A program made the position numbers and the translations under genes. A stretch of 64,000 bases of DNA, taken from Balamuthia mandrillaris. Taxonomy: Eukaryota; Discosea; Longamoebia; Balamuthiidae. Shown here piece by piece: positions 19,414 through 28,597 of this stretch; position 1 is the stretch's first letter; each line of letters opens with the position of its first letter. Location of the stretch: positions 124,001 to 188,000 of the forward strand of contig JAVKOQ010000044.1 in the NCBI GenBank assembly GCA_031835245.1, in the 5' to 3' direction. The notes beneath the pieces were generated by a model that saw nothing but the letters and a program-made list of their open reading frames with translations, did no database searches and had not been told where the DNA came from.

Positions 19414-21807
19414 CAATGTTGTGAAGAACTGACTGTTGTCCGTCGGCTCAACAAACCTATTAATGCGGCCGTGTGTCCTCGCAACACTGTCGTATGTTGT
19501 TGGCCGCCGGCAAGCACCCATATACTTGATGAAGATGTGTTGTCCGCCGGGTATGTCCCTTACACGGGCCAACATCTGATCGCACATCAGGAAGTCATCT
19601 TTGTCAGTGAGAAAGTAAGCAAACAACCGCCGGAATCTTGGCAACTCATAGCTAACCCCGCAGCTTACAGTGGAAGTATAGATGAGGATATCAACATCAC
19701 TCCAGAACTCAGCAACATTCTGCAGTTCCCGGCGCTTCTCCGAATCTGTATCCGAATTGTAGAGAGCGATGCGGGCGGCTGGATTCAGTTGCCGGAACTC
19801 TGCCGCAATAGCATTCGTCTGTGTGCGGCTAGTCATCACAACAACGATCGGAGAGTTATGCGCATTGAGAACTGCGGCTGTCAACTGTTCGCGCCAATGC
19901 TGTTCATTAGTGTACAAGTAGTCATTCTTCCGTTGTTCACGCCACGTATTGAGGTGCAAGCAGATGTTCTGTGCTCCTTCAGCCGGAGGAGGCCGGGCTT
20001 CAGCTAACAGGTGAAAAGTGCGGATAGTTGCATTGGCATCCAGCGCCAGTACTTGCTCTGCTGCGGTCAACAAATACCGGAAGTTTGACCAACAAGCGCC
20101 TAATGTGTATCGTCGCACTGTCTCTGGATTGTCGATCTGAGCAAACACAGCTTCAGATTCGTCCATTATCAAGATATACGGTTGGCCTGCATCAATCCGC
20201 AGCCTGTGTAAAGACTCAAACTGGATAATAACTCTTGGCGCTGTAATCTTCTTATCTACGCTGCGATAGTCAACGAATTCCGGCAGTTTAGCGGCAAGTG
20301 CTGATGTGAATGATTGCCTAAAGGAAACAATTACAACGTTAGTGCTTGCGGGCTGTTCGGCAATATAGCGCAACAATTGCTTCGTTTTGCCAGTGCCCTT
20401 AGGAGAGCGAATAATCAAAGTATCATATTTACCTTGCTCGAAATCATACGGCTGCACTTCCGGCGATTCATATTCAACCCTAGCAAACTGCGGCGGGATT
20501 TCGTATATGTTTTGGATGCCGGGTTTGGCTCCTTGGCGCCCATTGATAGCTCTATTAACAAACTCTTGCAGACTGAAGTCGCCGGCAGTGCGATTAGTTG
20601 AGTTCTCAATCAACCAACGCAATGTCATCTTTGCCAATGTGTTCAGCGCCGCATCAGCTTCCAACTCATCCAACTCATCTTCTTCAATATCCTCGAGCCC
20701 GGCGGCTTTGTCAAGACTGATTCTCTCCCATATCTGATTATTTCTCACAGGATCATAGTCCGGAGAGTCAACACTCCAGCGGTGCAGTAAGAAGACAGGA
20801 GAGAAGTCCGGTAGTAAACAAGTGGCCGCCTTAATCTTATACACAAGCCGGCGCCAATTCTTCCCATGCTTGTGATAGTCCGGCAAGAAAGCAATCAATG
20901 TATCGATGAAGTCCGGCGTAATGTTGTATGTTTTGCCGTCGAATGTTAGCTCTTTAGTCTCTGTGTTGTATGTTGTGTCATCACAACGGTTGAGATATTC
21001 TTCATGTTGTTTTCGCTTCACATGGAAGCCCCGCCGGATCTTCTCATTAACTTTATCTAGCTCCGATTGTCTAAGCCGCCCAGTAATCGGCGCATAAATC
21101 GAGTATCTAGCCAAATGTTGTTGGATTTCACCGGCAGTAGTTGCCCGCGGCTCATTCCAAGGAACGTACATATCTGGCCGGCCATCTATCAACCGCACTT
21201 CGCCGTTGACTACTTTCGCGGAGTAAGCAGAGCGCAAGCCCGCCGCATTAATATCAAAAGCATCATTCCATACTTTCTGGTCAACATCTGGGTCCAAACA
21301 CATCTCATATAGCGTATCCCTTATGTATTCCAGTACATACTTTCGGTATTGTTTGGCCGGCACACGGACAACCCTGCGTTCTCCAGTATTGTCAATGAAG
21401 TAGAATGTATGCTCGTGGATTCCGGTATTCAAAATGATGTGGAGCTTGCCGCTGATGTCGTTTTGCAACACCAGCACGTTATCCGGCCGAGAACGGTCTT
21501 CAAACATCCATTCAAGCATGTCTTGAAGCATTGAGATGTGGTCCTCACCGGTAAGCCGCATGTCGATATCAATATACAAGCGCGTGGACAAGCGGGTACG
21601 ATAAGGGAATTCATTCAACATAAACAGTCCGGGGTACTTCTCAAACAGTTCTTGAATGCCATAGGAGCGGGCGAATTGGTCAAAGTAATCATAATCAAAC
21701 CTGTCGAAGATACCGGTTGGATAAAATGCCATGTGAGAGTAGTTGTTCTTGCTGGCAGACATACGATCGTTGCGCAAAAGATAGGGAGTGCGAATTAATT
21801 TTGACAT
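19240..21807 (-). CDS. AEP primase fused to herpes-OBP-like SF2 helicase
   Basis: 855-residue replication protein, the largest viral gene. The N-terminal third looks like an archaeo-eukaryotic primase: the metal-site motif LYIDIDM (about residue 76), then KLHIILN and a DINAAGLRSAYSAK segment. The C-terminal half is an SF2 helicase like the herpesvirus origin-binding family: Walker A SPKGTGKTKQLL, Walker B IMDESEA, and motif-VI-like MLARVRDI. It probably primes and unwinds viral DNA. No DNA polymerase is seen in the element, so a host or helper polymerase would be required. All Trp codons are TGG. Stop is TAA; the 3' end overlaps the convergent gene at 18409. Confidence 0.8.
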   Translation of the reverse strand: MSKLIRTPYLLRNDRMSASKNNYSHMAFYPTGIFDRFDYDYFDQFARSYGIQELFEKYPGLFMLNEFPYRTRLSTRLYIDIDMRLTGEDHISMLQDMLEWMFEDRSRPDNVLVLQNDISGKLHIILNTGIHEHTFYFIDNTGERRVVRVPAKQYRKYVLEYIRDTLYEMCLDPDVDQKVWNDAFDINAAGLRSAYSAKVVNGEVRLIDGRPDMYVPWNEPRATTAGEIQQHLARYSIYAPITGRLRQSELDKVNEKIRRGFHVKRKQHEEYLNRCDDTTYNTETKELTFDGKTYNITPDFIDTLIAFLPDYHKHGKNWRRLVYKIKAATCLLPDFSPVFLLHRWSVDSPDYDPVRNNQIWERISLDKAAGLEDIEEDELDELEADAALNTLAKMTLRWLIENSTNRTAGDFSLQEFVNRAINGRQGAKPGIQNIYEIPPQFARVEYESPEVQPYDFEQGKYDTLIIRSPKGTGKTKQLLRYIAEQPASTNVVIVSFRQSFTSALAAKLPEFVDYRSVDKKITAPRVIIQFESLHRLRIDAGQPYILIMDESEAVFAQIDNPETVRRYTLGACWSNFRYLLTAAEQVLALDANATIRTFHLLAEARPPPAEGAQNICLHLNTWREQRKNDYLYTNEQHWREQLTAAVLNAHNSPIVVVMTSRTQTNAIAAEFRQLNPAARIALYNSDTDSEKRRELQNVAEFWSDVDILIYTSTVSCGVSYELPRFRRLFAYFLTDKDDFLMCDQMLARVRDIPGGQHIFIKYMGACRRPTTYDSVARTHGRINRFVEPTDNSQFFTTLLTMPPEQEFHIGHRMYWKAHLYNKLITNISREDFLYQFIQVRIADGACGPLHLVAGD

Positions 21808-21915
21808 TTGAAATTTTATATCCTGTATAGAAAAACGGAGTGAGGAGCCGTATTTTTTTGGAGGTGGTATATACTGGTGGTAATAGAATTTTTAATCCGA
21901 AATATTAATTAAGAA
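21808..21915. promoter_or_regulatory. Divergent promoter of helicase and HTH genes
   Basis: A 108-bp AT-rich gap with ATTTTATATCCTGTATAG on the helicase side and GGTGGTATATACTGGTGG about 60 bp before the HTH start. It also holds a T7-G run (TATTTTTTTGG), the type found at many viral gene ends. Confidence 0.45.
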
Positions 21916-22173
21916 ATGGCAACAACACAACCGAGCTACATCATTAAAGAATGCTGGACAACTGAAAAAAGAAAGTGACGCAATGGAGAAGAATTTGTGA
22001 TGCAACGCCGGCGCAAGTATAAGGTGTTGGCGCCTGAGAGTAAGCATAAGTTGAGCCCGGATGTCGTTGCAGAGGTGCGGCAAGCATTGGCGAATGGCGC
22101 CACAAAGCGGGAGATCGTTGAAGACTATGGCATTAGCTTCTATAAGCTACAGAAGTATATTGTTGCCAAATAA
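21916..22173 (+). CDS. Small HTH protein with in-frame TGA (Trp)
   Basis: 85-residue protein if TGA at 21976-21978 is read as Trp (TEKRK-W-RNGEEF); with the standard code it would stop after 20 residues. The C-terminal half is a resolvase-like helix-turn-helix: LSPDVVAEVRQALANGATKR followed by EIVEDYGISFYKLQKYI. The basic patch MQRRRKYKVLAPESKHK precedes it. It ends at TAA. It could be a transcription regulator or DNA-binding accessory protein, divergently arranged with the helicase. The continuity of a well-formed domain after the TGA is direct evidence for the recoding proposed for this element. Confidence 0.7.
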
Positions 22174-22221
22174 TGTTGGCTGGCAGATGACAACATAGTA
22201 AAAGCAACAATATTTTTTTGG

Positions 22222-22358
22222 CTGGAGAGTAGCCTTCATCCGGCAAAGCCCAGAAGAATGAGAGATAATAACTGTTTATGACTTCTACCGGCCTTCTTCA
22301 GTTAGATGTAGCCTTCATCAATCTATGGTTATATAATCTGTTCTGACGAAGGCTACAT
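22222..22358. repeat. Palindromic intergenic repeat, copy R1 with long arm
   Basis: The core 22306-22358 begins ATGTAGCCTTCATCA, passes TTATATAA and ends TGACGAAGGCTACAT, an imperfect palindrome. The adjoining 22230-22305 arm is almost exactly repeated in inverted orientation near 37828-37905. It begins just after a T7-G run at a gene end. Confidence 0.8.
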
Positions 22359-22550
22359 TTATTGAAAACCTATATCCACTCATATGTTCTTGCGGGCTTT
22401 CAACAGTTTTGTCAACCATTTCGGTATCCTTGGCCGCCGATATTCCCGCTGTGTAGCCAACATATCCTCGTAAATCAGGTCGTGTTTTGAAAACCCACTC
22501 AGCAACCCACCGCCAAAGTATTGTCTATCACAATGCCGATTGTTTTCCAT
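22359..22550 (-). CDS. Small basic viral protein, TGA near C-terminus
   Basis: 63-residue minus-strand protein from the ATG at 22548-22550 to TAA at 22359, with TGA at 22380-22382 read as Trp (KARKN-I-W-VDIGFQ). Under the standard code it would be 56 residues. It begins MENNRHCDRQYFGGGLLSGF and has a basic helical end (RRPRIPKWLTKLLKARK). It shares a short divergent promoter (AGTATAATA at about 22554-22562) with the next plus gene. Function unknown; a small virion or DNA-binding peptide is possible. Confidence 0.5.
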
Positions 22551-22590
22551 TTGCAGTATAATAATGCGTGGACAATTATTTTCGTATTTA

Positions 22591-22914
22591 ATGATTTATG
22601 CCAACTGTAATATACCTCAATTTCAACAAATGATTCCAGAACACGCCGCATTACTTAACCAATTCATCGAGACACACTTCGGCTCTCAGCAACTACAACC
22701 TAAGCCGGAGCCATCGCTGGTCAAATGACAAGCAGCGGCACAAGCCGGCATTGACTTGGATGCACTGCTGCCAGAAGTCATTGAAGAATGGGCGATTGTT
22801 CTCATGGAAGAACTAATGGACGAGCCAAAGTTGACTAAAGTGGAGCGCGGTGTGTTCCAACATATTGTCCGGAGCTACACGCCTTATCTGCTTATTCTGC
22901 CAGCGAACAATTGA
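22591..22914 (+). CDS. Small viral protein with internal TGA
   Basis: About 107 residues from the ATG at 22591 (28 bp after an AGTATAATA box). TGA at 22726-22728 is read as Trp (SLVK-W-QAAAQAGIDLDALL); after it the frame stays protein-like (VIEEWAIVLMEELMDEPKLT, SYTPYLLILPANN). It then meets TGA at 22912-22914. Reading that one as Trp too would run 72 codons into the next gene, so this TGA probably is the stop. This makes the gene a useful test of dual TGA use. No family recognised. Confidence 0.5.
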
Positions 22915-22969
22915 ACAATGGCAATATTTTTTTGTTATAAAATTTTTGTCCACATTAATATAGCTGATA

Positions 22970-23173
22970 ATGGAATCCGACAAGCAAACAAGAATCAACG
23001 ACTGTTTGAAATCATCTGCGTTTTGCTTACAGCATCTGGCAAACAAGCAAGCACAGTTGCTGAAGTCTTTGCAGGAATTATACGATGTAGCAGAACAGTT
23101 GCAGTTAAATATAAAAGTGTTAACAGATAATTTTGAGGAAATGCAGAGTGAGTTCAAGCAATCACGAGAGTAA
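22970..23173 (+). CDS. Small coiled-coil viral protein
   Basis: 67-residue plus-strand protein, ATG 22970 to TAA 23171-23173. It is helical with heptads (HLANKQAQLLKSLQELYDVA, LQLNIKVLTDNFEEMQSEF). The leader (T7-G, TTATAAAA, then AATATAG) matches that of the next gene, so both may be expressed together. No Trp codon. Unrecognised. Confidence 0.55.
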   Translation: MESDKQTRINDCLKSSAFCLQHLANKQAQLLKSLQELYDVAEQLQLNIKVLTDNFEEMQSEFKQSRE

Positions 23174-23217
23174 TTATTTTTTTGTTATAAAATTTATATC
23201 CACTAATATATTCAACA

Positions 23218-23607
23218 ATGGATCCAGTCATAGACGAACGTGTTGACTTGTTTGACTTGCCAGATGAAATCAAAGTGATGATTACAGACTATCTTTGGGC
23301 AGACTTCCGCCGGCATAAGTGATTGATGAAGCCAACACTAATGCAAGTGCAGATATGGGAAGAAGTAAGGAAAAGGCTTGAGATAGCAATGAAGAGAAAT
23401 GAGCGAAGCCAGCCAGTGCACTTTGAACATGAGGCAGACTATTATGAAGAATATCACCAGCGGGTAAAAAAGATAGATTACTGGTGGACAGAGCAACAGA
23501 AGTACTTGCGGGATCAGTATGGTGAAAATATTCCACCGTGATTTATGAAATGTACACTACAGCAAGGAATTATACAAGGATTTCTGCGGCTAGTGCAGAA
23601 AAATTAA
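23218..23607 (+). CDS. Small F-box-like viral protein with two in-frame TGAs
   Basis: 129 residues if TGA at 23320-23322 and 23539-23541 are Trp (FRRHK-W-LMKPT and IPP-W-FMKC); TAA at 23605-23607. The N-terminus, VDLFDLPDEIKVMITDYLW, resembles the first helix of an F-box or the LPxEIQ start seen in two other small genes of this element (25292 and 26377). The middle is acidic and aromatic (EADYYEEYHQRVKKIDYWW). If F-box-like, it could recruit host ubiquitin ligase, but that is inferred from one short motif. Confidence 0.5.
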
Positions 23608-23896
23608 TTTTTGCTATCATTGCAGCACCCTTCACCGGCATGTTCTGAAAGCCAATCATCATAATATTATGACACTAGGTATGTAGATTTGGATGGCTGA
23701 TGATAGCAAAAAGTATTATTTTTTTGTGTGGTGAGTGGCCATAAGAATTTCAATGTAGCCTTCGTCAGAACAGATTATATAACCATAGATTGATGAAGGC
23801 TACATTTAGTAGAAGTCCACCAATGTCATTGTCAAACAATCGAAATCATTCTTATTTACTAATGCCGCCAGATGAAGGCTACTCTCTCCGGCCAAC
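23608..23896. repeat. Intergenic gap with inverted repeat and palindrome R2
   Basis: TTTTTGCTATCAT near 23606 is matched by ATGATAGCAAAAA near 23680-23692, a 13-bp inverted pair around a 60-bp spacer. The second palindromic repeat copy (core 23753-23805) follows in the orientation opposite to R1, with its conserved flank GTGGCCATAAGAATTTCAA. Confidence 0.65.
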
Positions 23897-25231
23897 TTAT
23901 ACATAGCTGCATGATGTGTTGTAAGTTATGCTGGTCATTGCAATGTCCACAGCATCACTTCAATCAGTTGTGGCATTATAAGTGCAGGCAAAGTCTATCA
24001 ATCCGTTAGCCTGTATATGAATGCAGCAATACATGTCAAAACCGGCATGACTGCATTGAGCCATGAAATATTGGTTAACACTCGGCTGATATTCCAACGG
24101 CAAAGCAGATTGAGAAACTAACCTCGCAAACGGAGTAGGAAGGCCGTTGAAGAGGATTGACTCAGTCCAAGTTATCATAACCTGATCACCAATCCTTGTT
24201 AACTTATGGTCAACATTCAAAGCCTTTGTAACGCTGGCACCATCGTGGTAAGATACAACCATATCATCTGCTATCATAATTCCAACTGTTCCAGCATCAT
24301 TCACATCCGGGATTGTATAAGTTCTGTCGACTGATGGCGCGGTTCCGCTAAAAGTGTAGTGTGTCCCAGCAGGATCATCTGAAATAGCCAACCCACTCAT
24401 AACCGCTGGCAGATAATTGATTGGCTGCGATTCTGTGAATGAACCACCGGTGCTCATGCTTGCTTGTGTGAAGGCCCATTCATCATTCATTTCATCCCAC
24501 ATCATGGTGGCATTCGTGGGGATCAACAGATAACTATCACCGGTTGTTGTTAACGTGAAGTCCGGATATGTGTTGGCAATTGTGGCAATCTTCTCTATCC
24601 CATCATAATCAGTGATCAACGCCACTTTGCCGGATTCTGCGCCAGAAGTCATCTTCAAATACCAGCCGATGTAATAATCATCTACGCTGCTACTAGCTGC
24701 ATCATTAAGATGTTGCCAGTTGCCACCAGCCGAAGAAGGCTCAGAGAGAGTTGAGGCAATGCCTGGGCTAACACTGTCAACATCTCTGTGGGCAACCACG
24801 CCGCTGTTGATATCTGGCGTTTTGTCTGTGTTGAGCTCTAAGAAATTGCCTGAGAATCCATCGGCAGTAGTGGACTCATCGGCCCATTCAAGCCCGCTGC
24901 TATCCGATGCAACTTTGAGCACTTGTCCGGCTGCACCTTTTGCTAATATCACATCACTAGTGCCATCGTGAGTTAGCAAATCACCAGCGGCTGTTAGCTT
25001 CTCATCTTCAACCCACATCACAGCATTGCCGGCGGGATTGACAGCAAGAACTTGGCCACTGGTGCCCAACGGTAAGCGCAGGTGTTGTGAGCCGTCATGC
25101 ATGAGGAGATCACCGGCAGCAGAGAGTGGCAAGATGTAAGATGCAGAGCCAGAGCCTGAGGTTCCATAAACTGAAGTAGAGCCATTAAGAACTCGTGGCC
25201 CAAGAGGTGTATTATAAGAATCAGTTGACAT
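23897..25231 (-). CDS. Fibre-like virion protein
   Basis: 444-residue minus-strand protein. The preferred start is the ATG at 25231, after an ACACAACAACA leader and a TTAAGTATACTG box. The N-terminal half has repeats of the type AAGDLLxHDG and GQVLxVxxxGxxxxW (near residues 30-110), as in phage and viral tail fibres. A long Ser/Thr/Asp/Gly-rich middle follows, then a compact beta-rich head (GDQVMITWTESILFNGL, AQCSHAGFDMYCCIHIQANG). TGA at 23960-23962 read as Trp extends the head by 21 residues (ATTD-W-SDAVDIAMTS) to TAA. It probably forms the spike or host-attachment fibre of the particle. Confidence 0.65.
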
Positions 25232-25291
25232 TGTTGTTGTGTTGGTGAGAATACACACAGTATACTTAAGCAGGCAAAAAAATAAATGAGC

Positions 25292-25918
25292 TTAATAATC
25301 TGCTTCTACATCTTCTAACTCTTCTTCATCTTCCTTTGGGTCATCGCTTTGATGAATCACACAGCGCTCTTGCATGGCCAACCACTGTCGCAGTGAATAG
25401 TCACCACTGTCAAGATCGTCTGGGCATGTGCAATATAACAGGACTTTCTCACCCGGTTGTAAACCAAGAGTGCGGAACTTACTGATATAACTTCACGGTG
25501 TATACTGGTGCCAATTTGGGAACACAATATTGAACCATACTTTGAACTTCTCTTTGGGTACTGACCGCCTTGCATGATGAGGTAAGTCAATTGTTCGTTG
25601 TAAGAAAGTCCGCGCATGTTGTACATCAGGATTGTTTTGATATTCCCCCCTAATATTCAGGTCAATGAGGTCATTTACTAAACCAACGGTAAACCAGATA
25701 TCATGATAATCCCCCCTTGCCATTCCCACACGGGCGTTATAGAATGTGGAGAACTGCTTGTGTTTTTTGATACCAGCCAACACCGGCAAGTATTTGATGT
25801 GATGTAATGTGTGTGAGAACAACTGCCAATGTTTTGCTTGCTCCAGCTGGCGCAAATGTTCGCCAACAATGTACTGAATCTCAGGCAGCAATGGTAAGTC
25901 TGCAACTCTGGAGTCCAT
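25292..25918 (-). CDS. Viral LPxEIQ-family protein A with in-frame TGA
   Basis: 208 residues from the ATG at 25918 to TAA at 25292, with TGA at 25493-25495 read as Trp (QYTP-W-SYISKF). Under the standard code it would be 141 residues and lose a coherent tail (LGLQPGEKVLLYCTCPDDLD, then an acidic end). The N-terminus RVADLPLLPEIQYIVGEHL matches the gene at 26377, and HWQLFSHTLHHIKYL resembles pieces in 25953 and 26377, so these form a local family. The tail has a Cys-rich YCTCPDD. Function unknown. Confidence 0.6.
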
Positions 25919-25952
25919 TTATTATAGCTGAGATAAAAAATAATGCGATGAT

Positions 25953-26327
25953 TTAATGATACAAACACTGCCCATACTTGATGCACTTCTGCCGGATAAT
26001 TGCCTGCCAGAGAAGGCGCTTCTCATGTTGGCGGTAGTCCCTCAGATTGTGAGACAAATGTCTAACGAAGTTGAACCATATATCAAAATTTTCTTCAAAG
26101 TTTATGAAGCCTGTTTGCTCTCTGAGATACTTAGCTAATTCCTTTTCTTCCTTATCCATTTGTGAGCCATTGGCCATGCGGCATCAGGCTGCGTGGTGAA
26201 CATTGGAGATGCCCTTAACAGGAAACCTGGCTCGCTTGTTCATGTACCAAGAGTATAACAGGTAGTCTTTGATCTCGTTCAGCGCAGGGGTAAACTTGCG
26301 GCGATGTTCGTCATGCAAATCCAACAT
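25953..26327 (-). CDS. Viral LPxEIQ-family protein B with in-frame TGA
   Basis: 124 residues from the ATG at 26327 to TAA at 25953, with TGA at 26184-26186 read as Trp (VHHAA-W-CRMANG). The segment RRKFTPALNEIKDYLLYSWY aligns by eye with QLFSHTLHHIKYLP (25292) and QFTPVLSQIRKMQDF (26377). The C-terminal part, NFEENFDIWFNFVRHLSHNL, resembles KEKFKVWFNIVFPNW in protein A. It lacks the LPxEIQ start. A TAAGTATAAGTAG box lies about 20 bp upstream. Function unknown. Confidence 0.55.
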
Positions 26328-26376
26328 TGTTTTTTTGGCTCTACTTATACTTATGCAAACACAAAAAATAATTTCA

Positions 26377-26685
26377 TTAATTCATCATTTGAAGTTTAAA
26401 GCAAAACATGAATGCTTGTATTTTTGTAAAGTTCAGGTAATGTTGTGACAAGGTGAAACAACTTCGCCTGCCTGCGATGTTAGGAGGCGATATTAAACAA
26501 ATACTCCCATTGTTCATTTGCAGTTTGTAATCTTGAAAGTCTTGCATCTTCCTGATTTGAGAAAGTACAGGTGTGAACTGCAACTGGTGTCTATTCTTGT
26601 CATTTTCAGCAAGAATATTGCTGACCACAGCTTGAAGTTCAATTGGGAGTGGTAAGTCAGCTGCTCTCTTATCAACATAGACCAT
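26377..26685 (-). CDS. Viral LPxEIQ-family protein C
   Basis: 102 residues, minus strand, ATG 26685 to TAA 26377, with no Trp codon. The N-terminus RAADLPLPIELQAVVSNIL and the piece HQLQFTPVLSQIRKMQDFQ relate it to its two downstream neighbours. The upstream leader GCTATAATAAATGG is nearly the same as that of 25918 (GCTATAATAAATGG-type), supporting duplication with the promoter. The C-terminal third differs from the paralogues. Function unknown. Confidence 0.55.
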   Translation of the reverse strand: MVYVDKRAADLPLPIELQAVVSNILAENDKNRHQLQFTPVLSQIRKMQDFQDYKLQMNNGSICLISPPNIAGRRSCFTLSQHYLNFTKIQAFMFCFKLQMMN

Positions 26686-26739
26686 TTATTATAGCAAACA
26701 CAAAAAATAATTTCATAAAGGAATAATGTTGCCCACCCC

Positions 26740-27519
26740 TTAAACGTAATTGTTCTTCAACCACCGCAAATGCAGTATGATACTTGTTGGCTCACCATTG
26801 AAGTTAATCCGCCGCCTGAGATTGTCCGTGATTTGTATGCGGACATGGTTAATAACTTTCTTCAAAAGTGGGAGATAGATCCGCGCACTAGGAGTCTCGT
26901 TAATGAAATAGCTTGGGAGAACAACCGGCAAGAATGTATGGATAGCGCTGGTGGGAGAACCATCCGCAAGCGAGTTTTGTACAATATCTACATTGATGAG
27001 AATATCTGTGATGCCGTTGTTGATTAACACGTTGTTCTGCACAGTTGTATCAGCACTATAAACAGCTGGGTCAAATCCAAGCCACTGTGCAAGTGCATTC
27101 TGTGTGAGATCAACACTGTAGCCGCCACTAATAACCAACTGTGCGCGGTTCAGTTGATAGTTGGCAATAATTGTGACATAATACTCATCAGCACCATTCG
27201 GGCCAGTACTGGTGGAATAGTCGCCTGCGGCTCTCATCTGTGCCTGAATGAACGTATTAAGATCCTCAATACCATAAAAGCCCGCCGGAATATTGATAGT
27301 TTGGTCCACACTCCCGTTATTGTAGTAAAACACAATGTTATCATACTGGGCTTCAATATTCCGCCAAGTATACCAGCCACGGAAAGAACATAGGGCGATC
27401 TCATAGTTCTCAGCGCTATCAATAGTAAGCGGTGGATTGAAGTATGTTGTGAAATCATCTGAGGTGCCATTTGTGTGGTTAGCTGAGTTGAATGTTAGGT
27501 AAAAACTGTGATCCAGCAT
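26740..27519 (-). CDS. Minor capsid (penton) protein
   Basis: 259 residues, ATG 27519 to TAA 26740. The N-terminus (HSFYLTFNSANHTNGTSDDF then TTYFNPPL) and the following IALCSFRGWYTWRNI match the start of penton-type single-jelly-roll proteins of Polinton-like viruses and virophages. A mid-region NTFIQAQMRAAGDYSTS and a beta-rich end (RRRINFNGEPTSIILHLRW) also fit. Pentons occupy the fivefold vertices of the capsid. The upstream CCACCAATAATATAGTAGG is a late-type promoter that overlaps the possible 3' end of the ATPase gene. All Trp codons are TGG. Confidence 0.75.
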   Translation of the reverse strand: MLDHSFYLTFNSANHTNGTSDDFTTYFNPPLTIDSAENYEIALCSFRGWYTWRNIEAQYDNIVFYYNNGSVDQTINIPAGFYGIEDLNTFIQAQMRAAGDYSTSTGPNGADEYYVTIIANYQLNRAQLVISGGYSVDLTQNALAQWLGFDPAVYSADTTVQNNVLINNGITDILINVDIVQNSLADGSPTSAIHTFLPVVLPSYFINETPSARIYLPLLKKVINHVRIQITDNLRRRINFNGEPTSIILHLRWLKNNYV

Positions 27520-27581
27520 TGTTGTGATTGTACAATCCTACTATATTATTGGTGGGAAAAAAAGAAATCACGGCGGATTAT

Positions 27582-28513
27582 TCACTCTTGTTGATTTACC
27601 CGATCCCATCCCTGCCAGTACCTATATGGATTATGTGATCCTTTGCTATTGCAATCTATAACTAAGAAGCCCGGCGGTGAAGAGGTTGCCATTGCATAAG
27701 CCCGGCGGAAGTCCTCAAGCAACATATCCTCTAGTACAATATCCTGCCAGAAGTTCTCTAAGTCCCGCCCGTTGAGAGGTGAAAACAGAAGATAGTAATT
27801 CATCTGATCATGAATGAGTTTGGGCGTCTTCATGTAGCTCTGAGAGATGTAAATCTGTTGATGGGGGATAAACCCTGCGGATCAAGAAAGGGACGGCACG
27901 TAAGCGACTCTGGGTTTATTCACAAGGAAAGAGGTGTGGACCAAAGTGTGTGCTTTGAGTGTGTCGCAAGGAAAAAGGGAAAATAAAAAGGGGTGAGAGA
28001 ATTCGGGGTATCCAGGGAAAGTGTCGACAGGAAGTCATAATGACGTGAATTGTTGGTTTTCCAACAAATCATATCACAGCTTCGTCTTTGCCCCATGAGA
28101 AAGTAATCGCTGATCATTTGCTGGTCTTTAACCGCCACAAAGTCATCAAATATGATGAGATTGTGGTAGTTGTTGTCAACCTCCAGCAGCGGGACTAGCT
28201 TGGAGAGTTTGTTAGTATAGTACAATATTTTCTCACCAGTTTGCTTCTCATAGTCTTCAAAGCGCTTAATAATGAATTGATACTTTGGCTCACACAAATC
28301 CGCGGCATATAAGAATAGCCGGTCAAAGCTCAGATAGTTGAACAACAGGTCAACAACATGGTTTGTCTTACTGCATCCTGTTGGGCCAACCACAAGCATT
28401 CGGAAGGGTGATTTCGGCGCTAGGAAGTGTTTCGGCAGGCGCCAAGCTGTGCCTTCTTCAGTCCACATGATATCATTGAGGTTAGTATATACAAAGGGTT
28501 TGTCTTTGCTCAT
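27582..28513 (-). CDS. FtsK/A32-like DNA-packaging ATPase, interrupted
   Basis: Packaging ATPases pump viral DNA into the capsid. The start is the ATG at 28513 (AACAACA leader). Visible motifs: Walker A MLVVGPTGCSKTNHVVD, Walker B NLIIFDDFVAVKD, then MGQRRSCDMI. The expected continuation IYISQSYMKTPKLIHDQM is found only after about 200 bp of unrelated sequence (27855-28060). A GT-AG intron at 27875-28044 would keep the frame but insert about 14 extra residues. The C-terminal part continues LLFSPLNGRDLENFW to QQE. It ends at TGA 27582-27584, or, if that is Trp, 12 codons later at TAA 27546. With splicing the length is normal. Confidence 0.75.
27855..28060 (-). other. Insertion or intron inside the packaging ATPase
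   Basis: Unrelated sequence splits the ATPase between DMI and YISQSY. On the minus strand it opens with a hairpin (TTGTTGG-AAAA-CCAACAA) and closes with ATCAACAG; GATT flanks both ends, like a 4-bp target duplication with a short TGTTG/CAACA inverted end. A GT-AG intron within it (27875-28044, 170 nt) restores the frame. It contains a GTCGAC, as host promoters do. Confidence 0.55.
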
Positions 28514-28597
28514 TGTTGTTCTCAGCACACTGGCTATATTTTAGGTGAGATATTTTTTTGTAGTCTTTATTATAGTGGTTAGCAGACAACAGCAACA

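Noticed and set aside
22174-23750. CRISPR-like array of palindromic repeats in the viral element
   Set aside because: Copies are few, lie in both orientations and are separated by genes rather than by uniform spacers; no cas-like gene is present.
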